DNA of 64,000 nucleotides from Corynebacterium tuberculostearicum (GTDB lineage Bacteria; Actinomycetota; Actinomycetes; Mycobacteriales; Mycobacteriaceae). The stretch is taken from NCBI RefSeq assembly GCF_013408445.1, contig NZ_JACBZL010000001.1:1798001-1862000 (forward strand), in the 5' to 3' direction. Position numbers and translations under genes: made by a program. Positions 24,299 to 32,961 of the stretch are shown one piece after another. Position 1 is the stretch's first letter; each line of letters begins with the position of its first letter. Under the pieces are notes generated by a model, which was not told the origin of the DNA, made no database searches, and was given only the letters and a program-made list of their open reading frames with translations.

Positions 24299-25039
24299 TT
24301 ACAGGCGGTGCTTGCCCTCGTTTTGGTGGTCATCGGTAACGCGGGTGGTATCGGCCGGCTGAGCTGCTTCTTCCTCGCGGTGCTTGGCCAGCTGCTCATC
24401 GATGGAGCCGAGGAGCTCCTCATCGCGTACGGCGCCTTCCTCGACGAGGTCAGACTGGGTGTCATTCTCGCTGGTGGAGGTGTAGACCAAGGTGGACTCC
24501 GGAGCGGTGTGGGAATCGGACTGGAAATCATCCACGCGTGGCGGGGTCTGGGACGGCTTGTCGTTGGAGCGCAGCCAGTAGTAGACACCACCGGCTGCAG
24601 CGGACAGCAGGGCGATAATGCCGGCGAAGATCCAGCCCTTAGAGGACTTCTTATTCTTCTTCTGCTTCTTGGCTACCTTGGCGGACTTCTTCTTGAGGTT
24701 CTTCTGGGCCTTCTGAGAATCCTTCTTGGCCTGCTTGCGGGCCTTCTTAGCCTTCTTGGTGGCCTCTTCCTTGGCGTCGTTCAGGCGCTCGGTGGCGTCT
24801 TCGCGGTAGTCGTTGAACTCCTCCAGGGCGCGCTCGAGGCGGGAGTGTGCGGCGCGGGTAACAGCGCCTGCCTGACGGCGCGGCTCGGCGAAGGCGCCGT
24901 TATCGCGCTCGTCCATCTTCTGTGCGGCCTCTTCCAGGGCGGTGTAGGCCTCGCGGGACTTTTCCTCGCGGTAGTTATTGAACTGGCTCCACAGGTTCGA
25001 TGCGGTCTTAAAGGCCACGTTCAGCGTGGTGGGGTTCAT
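24299..25039 (-). CDS. Membrane protein with long Lys/Ala-rich coiled coil, function unknown
   Basis: A 246-residue protein. Residues about 15-85 form a charged helix (NNYREEKSREAYTALEEAAQKMDE, FNDYREDATERLNDAKEEA), then about 35 residues are mostly Lys and Ala (KKAKKARKQAKKDSQKAQKNL and on). One transmembrane segment follows (WIFAGIIALLSAAAGGVYYWL), then an acidic, disordered tail. The positive stretch before the helix predicts an N-in orientation, so the Lys-rich part would face the cytoplasm and could bind membrane lipids or nucleic acid (inference). The ATG at 25039 has AAGGAG 11 bases upstream; the GTG at 25051 overlaps that site and is rejected. No known family recognised. Confidence 0.7.
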   Translation of the reverse strand: MNPTTLNVAFKTASNLWSQFNNYREEKSREAYTALEEAAQKMDERDNGAFAEPRRQAGAVTRAAHSRLERALEEFNDYREDATERLNDAKEEATKKAKKARKQAKKDSQKAQKNLKKKSAKVAKKQKKNKKSSKGWIFAGIIALLSAAAGGVYYWLRSNDKPSQTPPRVDDFQSDSHTAPESTLVYTSTSENDTQSDLVEEGAVRDEELLGSIDEQLAKHREEEAAQPADTTRVTDDHQNEGKHRL

Positions 25040-25321
25040 GGGGTGGAACACTCCTTAACTCAGATTTATCAATTCGCTTTCACCCAGCATAGTGACGTGG
25101 TGGGCGGTGTACCACCGTAGGCGTCGCGGCGTGCAGCGGGAACGCGCTAGAAGTAGACCGCTTGGTTCAGAATCCGCGATTATTATTCACCTGATTTTTC
25201 GTCAACCTCGCAGTTTGCAGGCCTACAAAGGTATCACCATTGCGCAATCGCTACCGCGCAAACTGAACAGCTTGGTACGTTTTTCTCAACACACCAACGA
25301 CGACCAGCAAAGGAGGTGACC

Positions 25322-26254
25322 ATGAGCCCGCGACTTTCGGCTTCCGCGCCCTTGGACTATGAAAGTGAAGAGGAAGCACATGCGCCCGAGCGCCTGGCCC
25401 TTTCCTTTGAGGTAATCCCGCCGCGCCACGATGCCGATGCCGCCAAGATCGACCGCTTACTAGAAGTCCTGGAAAGCTATCACCCTGATTACATCGCGGT
25501 GACCAGTTCCCAGCGCTCCGGTTGGTTGGAAGGAACTGCGGCCTTCATTGAGAAGATCTCGCAAAACACCTCTATGCGCCCCCTGGCGCACTTGGCCTGC
25601 ACAGCCGGGACGCGCGACGAGCTCATCGGGTGGATTAATCGTTTGGTGGATGCCGGTGTGCGCGGCCTGCTGGCCCTGCGCGGCGATCTCCCCGAAGGGG
25701 GCATGCCAGAGCATTACCTGCAACATGCTGATGAGCTGGTTCGCCTCATCCGCCAGCTGGAAAGCCACCAAGCGGCCCGCTTTGCCGCCGGCCGACTCGC
25801 GGTAAGTGTGGCGTGCTACCCCAGCGGCCATGCCGAATCCAAAAACGAGGACGAGGACTTCGACGTTCTGCTCAATAAGCAGCGCCTCGGCGCGGACTTT
25901 GCCATCACCCAGCTTTTCTTTGACGCCGAGGATTTCCTCCGCTTCGCCCAAAAGGCCAAGTTGGCCGGGGTGAAGATCCCCCTTATTCCGGGGATTATGC
26001 CCATGACCAGCTTGCGCCGGTTGGAGCGAATGGGGCAGCTGTCCGGGCTGACCGTACCCGAGAGGGTACGCACTCAGCTCGCGGCAGCGACAACCCCAGA
26101 AGAGGAATACGAAATCGGCATGGAGCTTACCGCCCAATTGGCCCGCACCATCGTGGCCGGCGGCGCGGACGGCCTCCATATCTATACCCACAACAACCCG
26201 GACATTACGCAAGACCTGTTATCTCGAATCGGAGTAGACAATGACGAACACTAA
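25322..26254 (+). CDS. metF: 5,10-methylenetetrahydrofolate reductase
   Basis: A 310-residue flavoenzyme of the MTHFR family that makes 5-methyl-THF, the methyl donor for methionine synthesis. Family sequence is clear: LSFEVIPPRHD near the N-terminus, LALRGDLPEGG, DFAITQLFFDAEDFLRF, IPLIPGIMPMT and LHIYTHN. AAAGGAGGTGA selects the ATG at 25322. It overlaps metE by 14 bases, giving an obvious metF-metE operon. The 280-base upstream region carries a half-convincing McbR-like site (TAGAC-N6-GTTCA at 25154-25169), which would fit methionine-pathway control in corynebacteria but matches only partly in the second half. Confidence 0.92.
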   Translation: MSPRLSASAPLDYESEEEAHAPERLALSFEVIPPRHDADAAKIDRLLEVLESYHPDYIAVTSSQRSGWLEGTAAFIEKISQNTSMRPLAHLACTAGTRDELIGWINRLVDAGVRGLLALRGDLPEGGMPEHYLQHADELVRLIRQLESHQAARFAAGRLAVSVACYPSGHAESKNEDEDFDVLLNKQRLGADFAITQLFFDAEDFLRFAQKAKLAGVKIPLIPGIMPMTSLRRLERMGQLSGLTVPERVRTQLAAATTPEEEYEIGMELTAQLARTIVAGGADGLHIYTHNNPDITQDLLSRIGVDNDEH

Positions 26255-28511
26255 CTTCCCCAAGGCGACGATTGAGGGCTACCCTCGCGTCGGCGCTAAC
26301 CGCGAACTCAAGCGTGCGCTGGAATCCTACTGGGCCGGTCGCATCGATGCAGAAACCTTCGAGTCCGCCGCACACTCTCTGCGCCTGGATACTTATAACC
26401 GCTTGCGCGACCTGGGCCTTACTGAGGACTACGCCATTCCTGCCGACGTCGCCTACTACGACCAAGTGCTCGAGACCGCACTGACCGTTGGCGCCGTGGC
26501 CGGCGAGACCCTGGATGATGAGTTCACCTTGGCGCGCGGCAATAAGGACACCGCGCCGCTGGAGATGACCAAGTGGTTCGATACCAACTACCACTACATC
26601 GTCCCGGAAATCGCCGATGACCAGGACTTTGAGGCGCACCCGCAGCGCGTTATCAAGCTGGTAGAAGAGGCCCGCGCGGCAGGCCACACCGTGCGCCCAT
26701 ACCTCGTCGGTCCGGTTACCCTGCTGGCCCTGTCTAAGCAGGCAGAGGGTGCTACCAAGTCTCCGCTCGACCGCTTGGATGATGCCGTTAAGGCCTACCA
26801 GGAGGTCCTGGCCGAGCTGGATAAGTCCGGCGTGAAGTGGGTACAGCTGGCCGAGCCTGCCCTGGTAGCGGACCTGACCATTGCCAACGATGAGGAACTG
26901 GCCGCCCATACCAAACGCGCCTATGAGGCCATCTTGGCCGCGGACAACCGCCCGCAGGTATACCTCACCACCCCGTACGGTTCTGCTCGCAAGGGCCTCG
27001 ACGTTCTGGCGGAGCTCAAGCCAGAGGCCGTCCAGGTGGACCTTTCCGTGGGCACCCTGGCACTCGATGAGGGCTACCTCGATCGCGTAAAGAACCTGAA
27101 GTCCCACGTGGTTGCCGGCCTTATCGACGGCCGCAATGTCTGGGCCGCCAACCTGCGCGACCTGCGCTCCAAGTACGAGGACCTGGAGGGCAGCCTCGAC
27201 TCCCTGTCCGTATCGACCTCCGTATCCTTGCAGCACGTGCCGCACACCGTGGAGGCGGAAACCAAGCTGCCGGCCGACGTCGCCACCTGGTTCTCCTTCG
27301 CCAATGAGAAGATCAAGGAAGTCGTCGCCCTCTCCCAGGGTCCGCTGGAGGCACCGGAGGCTTATAGCATCAGCGACCGCGCAGTGCGCACCCGTGCCGA
27401 ATCCGAGCGCATCCACAACGCGGCGGTGAAGGCGCGCATCGAAAAGCTGCCGGCCGGCGAGGTTAAGCGCGAGCCTGCCTTTGCCGAGCGCAACGAGGCA
27501 CAGAAGGAACTCGGCCTGCCGCAGCTGCCAACCACCACCATCGGCTCCTTCCCCCAGACCAAGGAGATCCGCCAGGCGCGTGCGGCGCACCGCAAGGGCG
27601 AGCTTTCCGACGCCGACTACAATGCCGCCCTCAAGGACGAGGTCAAGTCCGTCATTGAGCTGCAAGAGCGCCTCGGCCTCGACGTCCTCGTCCACGGCGA
27701 GCCGGAGCGCAATGACATGGTGCAGTACTTTGCCGAGCTGCTCGATGGCTTCGTCACCACCGAAAACGGCTGGGTCCAGTCTTATGGCTCCCGCTGCACC
27801 CGTCCGCCAATCGTTGTTGGTGACATCTCCCGCCCTGCTGCGATGACCACCGAGTGGTCCAAGTACGCGCAGTCGCTCTCGGAGCACCACGTCAAGGGCA
27901 TGCTCACCGGTCCGGTGACCATCCTGGCATGGTCCTTCGTGCGCGATGATGTGCACCAGTCCGTCTCCGCGGACCAGCTCGGCGTCGCGCTGGCGGATGA
28001 GGTGCACGACCTGGAAGAGGCCGGCATCGACATCATCCAGATCGACGAGCCCGCCCTGCGCGAGCTGCTGCCGCTGCGCGAGGAAGACCGCAAGGCCTAC
28101 TTGGACTGGGCCGTGCGTTCCTTCCGCCTGGTAGCCCTCGAGGCCAAGCCGACCACCCAGATCCACACCCACCTGTGCTACTCCGAGTTCGGCCAGATCA
28201 TCGATGCCGTTGCCGGCCTGGATGCCGATGTCACCTCCATCGAGGCGGCCCGCTCCCGCATGGAACTACTGGAGGATATCGACGAGACCTTCCACTCCGA
28301 AATCGGCCCGGGCATCTACGATATTCACTCCCCGCGCGTGCCTTCCGTAGCGGAGATGGCCGAGCTCATCCGCGCCGCGCTCAAGCACGTGCCGGTCGAG
28401 CGCCTGTGGGTCAACCCGGACTGTGGCCTGAAGACCCGCGGCTACGAGGAGACCGAAGCCTCCCTGCGCAATATGGTGCTGGCTCGCGATGAGGTGCGCG
28501 AGTCCCTCTAA
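26241..28511 (+). CDS. metE: Cobalamin-independent methionine synthase
   Basis: A 756-residue enzyme that transfers the methyl group of 5-methyl-THF (polyglutamate) to homocysteine. It is the full family length, with the N-terminal domain beginning ATIEGYPRVGANRELKRALE and the C-terminal catalytic barrel. Zinc and substrate residues are visible: HLCYSEF and NPDCGLKTRGYEE supply the His/Cys and second Cys ligands, with DVLVHGEPERNDMVQYF and IQIDEPALRE in between. It overlaps metF and is followed by a strong hairpin at 28532-28576. Confidence 0.96.
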   Translation: MTNTNFPKATIEGYPRVGANRELKRALESYWAGRIDAETFESAAHSLRLDTYNRLRDLGLTEDYAIPADVAYYDQVLETALTVGAVAGETLDDEFTLARGNKDTAPLEMTKWFDTNYHYIVPEIADDQDFEAHPQRVIKLVEEARAAGHTVRPYLVGPVTLLALSKQAEGATKSPLDRLDDAVKAYQEVLAELDKSGVKWVQLAEPALVADLTIANDEELAAHTKRAYEAILAADNRPQVYLTTPYGSARKGLDVLAELKPEAVQVDLSVGTLALDEGYLDRVKNLKSHVVAGLIDGRNVWAANLRDLRSKYEDLEGSLDSLSVSTSVSLQHVPHTVEAETKLPADVATWFSFANEKIKEVVALSQGPLEAPEAYSISDRAVRTRAESERIHNAAVKARIEKLPAGEVKREPAFAERNEAQKELGLPQLPTTTIGSFPQTKEIRQARAAHRKGELSDADYNAALKDEVKSVIELQERLGLDVLVHGEPERNDMVQYFAELLDGFVTTENGWVQSYGSRCTRPPIVVGDISRPAAMTTEWSKYAQSLSEHHVKGMLTGPVTILAWSFVRDDVHQSVSADQLGVALADEVHDLEEAGIDIIQIDEPALRELLPLREEDRKAYLDWAVRSFRLVALEAKPTTQIHTHLCYSEFGQIIDAVAGLDADVTSIEAARSRMELLEDIDETFHSEIGPGIYDIHSPRVPSVAEMAELIRAALKHVPVERLWVNPDCGLKTRGYEETEASLRNMVLARDEVRESL

Positions 28512-28531
28512 ATCCTCCCTAATCGCACCGC

Positions 28532-28576
28532 AATCCCGGCCGGGTAAAGAATAAAAATTCTTACGTGGCCGGGATT
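28532..28576. terminator. Long hairpin between convergent metE and dedA
   Basis: AATCCCGGCC (28532-28541) pairs perfectly with GGCCGGGATT (28567-28576). Inside it, AAGAAT-AAAA-ATTCTT forms a second perfect stem. There is no classical T-run outside the stem. The dedA stop codon and last codons lie in the right arm, so the hairpin serves convergent genes and overlaps coding sequence. Confidence 0.6.
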
Positions 28577-29199
28577 TCGCGCTGTGCCTTGCGGCGCTTA
28601 TTGATCCAGCCGATGATCATCGGCAGCACGGAAATTGCCACCACGATCAGCATGATGATGTCGATGGAGTGAGCAATGCCCGGGATGCCGCCCAGCAGTA
28701 CGCCGACGAGCAGCATGGAACCTACCCAGCCTATGCCGCCGAGGATATTCCAGCGCAGGAACGAGGAGTAGCCCATTTCTGCGGTACCCGCGGCGAAGGG
28801 GACGAAGGTGCGCACAATCGGCACGAAGCGGCCCAGTACTAGGGCCACCGGGCCGTGGCGCTGGAAGAAGTCCTCCGCGCTATCGAGGTGTTCGGTGCGC
28901 AGGACGCGGGCATCGTCCTTGAAGAGCTTGCGGCCAAAGCGGCGGCCTAAATAGAAGCCCACCTGGTCGCCGGCGAAGGCGGCCACCGCGGCCACGACAA
29001 AGAGCAGCCAGGCGTTGATGTCGAGCTCGTGGCGCAGGATGGCCGCGGTAACGAGCAGTGAATCACCCGGCAGAAATGGGAAAAGCACGCCGGACTCGAT
29101 GAAGATGACGACGGCGACGCCGAGGAGGATATAAGGTCCGAAACTCTGGAGCAGCGAGCCCGCGTCCATGAGGTTGTGGAGGGAGGACAAGAAATCCAT
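28561..29199 (-). CDS. DedA-family membrane protein
   Basis: A 212-residue polytopic membrane protein with the DedA/SNARE-associated pattern: IFIESGVLFPFLPGDSLLVTAA near the first helices, the amphipathic GDQVGFYLGRRFG and the conserved GPVALVLGRFVPIVRTFVPFAAGTAEM segment, then hydrophobic C-terminal helices and a basic tail. DedA proteins act in membrane lipid homeostasis, and some are polyprenyl-phosphate or phospholipid flippases. AAAGGA 7 bases upstream selects the ATG at 29199 over the longer frame to 29241. It converges with metE, sharing a hairpin, and is divergent from the dihydroxyacetone kinase gene. Confidence 0.88.
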   Translation of the reverse strand: MDFLSSLHNLMDAGSLLQSFGPYILLGVAVVIFIESGVLFPFLPGDSLLVTAAILRHELDINAWLLFVVAAVAAFAGDQVGFYLGRRFGRKLFKDDARVLRTEHLDSAEDFFQRHGPVALVLGRFVPIVRTFVPFAAGTAEMGYSSFLRWNILGGIGWVGSMLLVGVLLGGIPGIAHSIDIIMLIVVAISVLPMIIGWINKRRKAQREIPAT

Positions 29200-29287
29200 G
29201 TGCGGATCCTTTCTTAGTGATTCCTTTAGTATCCTCCGCAAACTGCAAAGTGGCTGCGAATCCGCTGGGTGTCCGAATGGAACCGGT

Positions 29288-29326
29288 ATGTTTCTTTTCT
29301 CCTCCTAGCTTCCGGGTAAGAAACAT
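29288..29326. promoter_or_regulatory. Inverted repeat upstream of dihydroxyacetone kinase
   Basis: ATGTTTCTT (29288-29296) and AAGAAACAT (29318-29326) are a perfect 9-bp inverted repeat with a 21-base spacer, ending 15 bases before the kinase start in the divergent dedA/kinase region. The arrangement fits two operator half-sites or a regulator bound on either side of the promoter. Confidence 0.45.
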
Positions 29327-29341
29327 CACTAGCGTGGGAGT

Positions 29342-30979
29342 ATGAACCACTCCGCATTCCGCAATAGTCAAGACACTTTCCTCTCCGACGCCCTCGCTGG
29401 ACTCATCGCCAACCACCCCGATGCCCGCTGGCACGACGTCGGATTCATCGGCCGTACCACGCCGCTGCGCACCGCGGATGGCGATCCGGCAGTGGCGGTG
29501 ATTTCCGGTGGCGGTTCCGGTCACGAACCGATGCACGCCGGGTTCGTCGGCCAGGGCATGCTCGCCGCGGCCTGCCCGGGACTGCTGTTTACCTCCCCGA
29601 ACGCGGTCCAGGTCAGCGAGGCCACCCAGTGGGCTGACCAGGGCAGGGGAGTAGTCCACGTGGTGAAGAACTACACCGGTGACGTCATGAACTTCACCGT
29701 CGCCCGCAACGCCGCCGCGGCGGTAGATACCCGCACGGTGCTGGTGGCTGATGATATTGCCACCGATGGCAACGAGGACGGCCCCGGCCGCCGCGGTACC
29801 GGCGCGACCATCCTGGTGGAAAAGGTCGCAGGCGCCGCCGCCTACCGCGGCGATGACGTGGACACAGTCGCCGAGTTGGGCAAGCGTGCCGCGGAGAATT
29901 CCCGCAGCATGTCCGTAGCGCTGGGCGCCGGCTTCATGCCGACCACCGGCCGCGAAACCTTCGATCTGGAAGCCGGCCAGATGGAGGTGGGCGTGGGCAT
30001 TCATGGCGAGCCGGGCACGCACACCGAGCAGGTAGATAGCGCGAGCGCCATTGTGAACCAGGTCCTGGAAAAGATCGTGCCCGCCCTCGACCTGGGCCAC
30101 GGCGATGAGGTGGTGTGCTTGGTCAATGGCCTCGGCGGCACTACCCCGCTGGAGTTGAGCCTGCTCTTTGGTGAGGCCTCCGCGCAGCTGGCCCAGCGCG
30201 GCATCACCGTCGCCCGGTCGTTGGTGGGCTCCTACGTCACCGCGGTCAATATGCACGGCGCTTCCTTTACGCTGCTCAAGGCGGATGCGGAGCTGCTCGA
30301 GCTTATCGACGCCCCCACCTCCGCCCCTGCCTGGCCCCATACCCTAGGCGGTGCGAAGGCGGTGGAACCGGCCACCATCACCTTCCAGGATGAGCTGCCC
30401 ACCGAGGGCGAGGAAAATCAGTGGCTCACCGCCTTTGTGGAACGCCTCCAAGCCTCCTTTGAGGCGTTGACTGAGCTGGATCGCAAGGCCGGCGACGGCG
30501 ACTTTGGCCAGAACATGGAAGCGGCCTTCGGCGGCATCGAGCTTCCCCTGCGCGGCACGGATACGGAGATCCTCACCGGGCTGGCCAAGCGCCTGCTCGT
30601 CCTCGCCGGCGGTACCTCCGGTGCGGTCTTTGGCACCCTCTTTACTGAGCTGGCCCGCGCGGAGTCGCTGGCGGATGGGCTCAATGATGCGGCCGACCTC
30701 ATCCACGAGCTTGGTGGCGCTCAGCGCGGTGATCGCACCATGCTCGATGCCCTCATCCCAGCCGCAGAAAAGGCCCGTGAACTAGGTGCGAAGGATCCGG
30801 ACGCGGAGACTTTGCAGGCGCTTTTCGACGCCGCGCATGCCGGCGCCCTCGACACCGAGGACCTCGCTGCAAAGAAGGGCCGTGCCTCTTACCTGGGAGA
30901 TCGCAGCAAGGGCGTTATCGATCCGGGCGCCATCGTGGTCAGCTGGCTCTTTGGGGGAGAACCTCTCTCAGTGCGCTAA
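29342..30979 (+). CDS. Dihydroxyacetone kinase, DhaK-DhaL fusion
   Basis: A 545-residue ATP-dependent kinase that phosphorylates dihydroxyacetone to DHAP. The DhaK part (about 1-330) carries VISGGGSGHEPMHAGFVG and the active-site histidine segment GVGIHGEPG, where substrate is bound covalently in the family. The DhaL part (about 360-545) carries LDRKAGDGDFGQNM with the Asp residues that hold Mg-ATP, and LAGGTSGAVFGTLF. The single-chain architecture means no PTS phosphate donor is needed. The start follows GGGAGT closely. Its 3' end overlaps the convergent HAD gene by 41 bases. An inverted repeat at 29288-29326 may control it. Confidence 0.93.
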   Translation: MNHSAFRNSQDTFLSDALAGLIANHPDARWHDVGFIGRTTPLRTADGDPAVAVISGGGSGHEPMHAGFVGQGMLAAACPGLLFTSPNAVQVSEATQWADQGRGVVHVVKNYTGDVMNFTVARNAAAAVDTRTVLVADDIATDGNEDGPGRRGTGATILVEKVAGAAAYRGDDVDTVAELGKRAAENSRSMSVALGAGFMPTTGRETFDLEAGQMEVGVGIHGEPGTHTEQVDSASAIVNQVLEKIVPALDLGHGDEVVCLVNGLGGTTPLELSLLFGEASAQLAQRGITVARSLVGSYVTAVNMHGASFTLLKADAELLELIDAPTSAPAWPHTLGGAKAVEPATITFQDELPTEGEENQWLTAFVERLQASFEALTELDRKAGDGDFGQNMEAAFGGIELPLRGTDTEILTGLAKRLLVLAGGTSGAVFGTLFTELARAESLADGLNDAADLIHELGGAQRGDRTMLDALIPAAEKARELGAKDPDAETLQALFDAAHAGALDTEDLAAKKGRASYLGDRSKGVIDPGAIVVSWLFGGEPLSVR

Positions 30980-31598
30980 GCGAGCGCAGATCTCCATCAC
31001 CAGCACGGTCGAGATGGAGCGCTCGCAGCCCTGCTTTGCGCGCACCCTGCACATCATTGGCCAGGGAATCGCCCACCATGAGCGTGTCTGCGGGGGCCGC
31101 ACCCAGCTGATCGCAGGCGGCGAGGTAAGCCGCGCGCTGCGGTTTGGGGCAGCCGAGGTCGACGGTGGGGATAAGGAGGACGTCGGCAAGCGCAAGGCCT
31201 GTCGCCTCCAGCTTGGCCTGCTGCATCTCGCGCTCGCCGTTGGTGAGAACGCCCACCTGGAAGCCGGACTCGAGGGCCCAGGTGAGGGTGGGCAGGGCGT
31301 CGGCAAAAGCGCGCCACTGCTCCCGGTAGGCGGAAAGATAGCCGTCATAGGCGGCCAGCGCCTCAGCATCGTTCATCTCCCGGCCGAGGAATTCGCGGCA
31401 GCGCGCCGCCCGCTGGCCGTGGTGGGAGACCTCGCCGCGCTCATAGGCTTGAAACCACTTTCGTTCAATGGCCGCGAACCGCGCATGCTGGCCCTCGGGC
31501 AGTCCTAGCTCGCGGCACCATTGATCCACTGCGTCCCGGGCCGCGCCGGTGTGGTCGAGCAAGGTGTCATCCAGATCAAAAAGTAGCGCGCGAATCAT
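30939..31598 (-). CDS. HAD-superfamily hydrolase
   Basis: A 219-residue phosphatase-type protein. Motif I is LLFDLDDTLLDHTG (nucleophile and acid/base Asp), motif II VGVLTNGE and motif IV MVGDSLANDVQGARKAGL. A helical cap (residues about 18-90) places it among subclass I HADs (haloacid dehalogenase/phosphoglycolate phosphatase type). The substrate is unknown. Its last 41 bases overlap the end of the dihydroxyacetone kinase gene in the opposite strand, an unusually long convergent overlap, so the two transcripts may interfere. Confidence 0.85.
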   Translation of the reverse strand: MIRALLFDLDDTLLDHTGAARDAVDQWCRELGLPEGQHARFAAIERKWFQAYERGEVSHHGQRAARCREFLGREMNDAEALAAYDGYLSAYREQWRAFADALPTLTWALESGFQVGVLTNGEREMQQAKLEATGLALADVLLIPTVDLGCPKPQRAAYLAACDQLGAAPADTLMVGDSLANDVQGARKAGLRALHLDRAGDGDLRSLSALREVLPQRAS

Positions 31599-31663
31599 GC
31601 CTTCAGGCTAGCGCGATCGCTGACAGCGTTATGCCATGCGCGGCAGGCGCGCGTTAAATTCTT

Positions 31664-31669
31664 TACAAT
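31664..31669 (+). promoter_or_regulatory. -10 box of ppiA, leaderless start
   Basis: TACAAT sits 7 bases before the ATG at 31677, with no ribosome-binding site between. This is the spacing expected if transcription starts at the A of the start codon, so ppiA is probably leaderless. Confidence 0.55.
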
Positions 31670-31676
31670 GGCTGGC

Positions 31677-32198
31677 ATGACTCAGAAGACCGCAACTGCA
31701 ACGATGCATACCAACTACGGTGACATTGTTATCGATCTCTTCGGTAACCACGCACCGGTAACCGTTGAAAACTTCATTGGCCTAGCCAAGGGCGAGAAGG
31801 ACTACTCCACCCAGAACGCAAAGGGCGAGCAGTCCGGCCCGTTCTATGACGGCGCAATCTTCCACCGCATCATCGATAACTTCATGATCCAGGGCGGCGA
31901 CCCTACCGGCACCGGCCGCGGTGGCCCGGGCTACCAGTTCCAGGACGAGTTCCACCCGGAGCTGCAGTTTGACCGCCCATTCCTGCTGGCCATGGCCAAT
32001 GCCGGCCCAGGCACCAACGGCTCCCAGTTCTTCATCACCGTGGCGCCGACCCCGCACCTGAACAACCACCACACCATCTTTGGTGAGGTTACCGATGCTG
32101 CCTCCCAGGAGGTTGTGTCCAAGATCGCCAAGGTTGATACCGACCGCATGGACCGTCCGCACGAGGACGTTGTTATCGAGTCCATCGATATCGCGTAA
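31677..32198 (+). CDS. ppiA: Cyclophilin-type peptidyl-prolyl isomerase
   Basis: A 173-residue cyclophilin that speeds cis-trans isomerisation of prolyl bonds. The core is unmistakable: FYDGAIFHRIIDNFMIQGGDPTGTGRGGPGY (catalytic Arg in FHRI), ANAGPGTNGSQFFIT and LNNHHTIFGEV. The ATG at 31677 is preferred over 31668 because corynebacterial homologues begin here (MTxKTATATxHT), and a -10 box is placed for a leaderless message. There is no signal peptide, so it is cytoplasmic. It is followed by a terminator and then a rhomboid gene, an order I recall from corynebacterial origin regions. Confidence 0.94.
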   Translation: MTQKTATATMHTNYGDIVIDLFGNHAPVTVENFIGLAKGEKDYSTQNAKGEQSGPFYDGAIFHRIIDNFMIQGGDPTGTGRGGPGYQFQDEFHPELQFDRPFLLAMANAGPGTNGSQFFITVAPTPHLNNHHTIFGEVTDAASQEVVSKIAKVDTDRMDRPHEDVVIESIDIA

Positions 32199-32214
32199 TC
32201 GCCTTTTCCCTCGG

Positions 32215-32251
32215 GCCCGTCACCGCATTATCCATGCGGCGGCGGGCTTGT
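32215..32251 (+). terminator. Terminator after ppiA
   Basis: CCGCAT-TATCC-ATGCGG forms the inner stem and GCCC/GGGC the outer stem, followed by TTGTTGCAGTTTT. The T-run is weak and interrupted. Confidence 0.6.
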
Positions 32252-32307
32252 TGCAGTTTTACCCCGAGCCATCCACCACTAGACCTGCCCCAAGGACTGA
32301 CAACTTT

Positions 32308-32961
32308 ATGACCATGGTGAGAAACTATATCCGCGCTACCCCGGCGACCGCGCTCATTGCCGCCGTTTGCATCATTGCTTGGCTTATTACCGCGGTGCAG
32401 GCCAGCACGCTAGGAGCCACCTTCTATGATTCCCCGCTCGCAGCGGATTGGGGCCTGTGGGGACCGGATTATCCCTTCCGCCCTCAGGCTGCGCTGTCTT
32501 CGGAGTTTATGCACCTAGACGCGGGCCACTTGGCGGTGAATATGGTCATGCTCTTGCTCATAGGCAGGGAAGTGGAGCGGGCGCTTGGCACTGCGCTGTA
32601 CCTCGCCGCCTACCTCATTTCTTGCCTCGGCGCGTCCGCCATGATCCTGACATTCGACTTTGATACCCCCACCGTCGGCGCCTCGGGTGCGCTCTTCGCG
32701 CTCATGGCCATGCTGGTGGGTGCTTACCGCCAGCGCGGGCTCGATCTCCGCGCGCCCATTGCCCTCGTTCTGGCGAATGTGGCCTATACCTTTCTAGCCG
32801 ATGGCGTATCCCTGTGGGGACACCTTGGCGGGTTGTGCACAGGCATCGTGTTGAGCCTTTTCCTCTATCGAAAAAGCCCCACCCTCCGCTGGGGCGGCGT
32901 TGCTGCGGTGGCCGCGGTAGTCCTCGCACTATTAGCCCACCAAGCTGGGGTTTGGGGATAA
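32308..32961 (+). CDS. Rhomboid-family intramembrane serine protease
   Basis: A 217-residue protein with six to seven hydrophobic segments. The catalytic GASG serine motif (TVGASGALFALMAM) and the His of a later helix (SLWGHLGGLCTG) are present, as are the FMHLDAGHLAVNMVMLLLIG sequence and the ER pair (REVERALG) of rhomboids. It should cut membrane-anchored substrates within the bilayer. AAGGA 11 bases upstream of the ATG at 32308 and the N-terminal position of the first helix select this start over the long upstream frame. The stop lies at the edge of the DnaA-box region. Confidence 0.88.
   Translation: MTMVRNYIRATPATALIAAVCIIAWLITAVQASTLGATFYDSPLAADWGLWGPDYPFRPQAALSSEFMHLDAGHLAVNMVMLLLIGREVERALGTALYLAAYLISCLGASAMILTFDFDTPTVGASGALFALMAMLVGAYRQRGLDLRAPIALVLANVAYTFLADGVSLWGHLGGLCTGIVLSLFLYRKSPTLRWGGVAAVAAVVLALLAHQAGVWG

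Noticed and set aside
25154..25169. McbR-like site upstream of metF
   Set aside because: The first half (TAGAC) is perfect but the second (GTTCA) matches the expected GTCTA only in part, so I mention it with metF but do not list it as a site.
26205..28172. Minus-strand open frame of 655 codons over metE
   Set aside because: Antisense shadow of metE, which has all catalytic residues on the plus strand.
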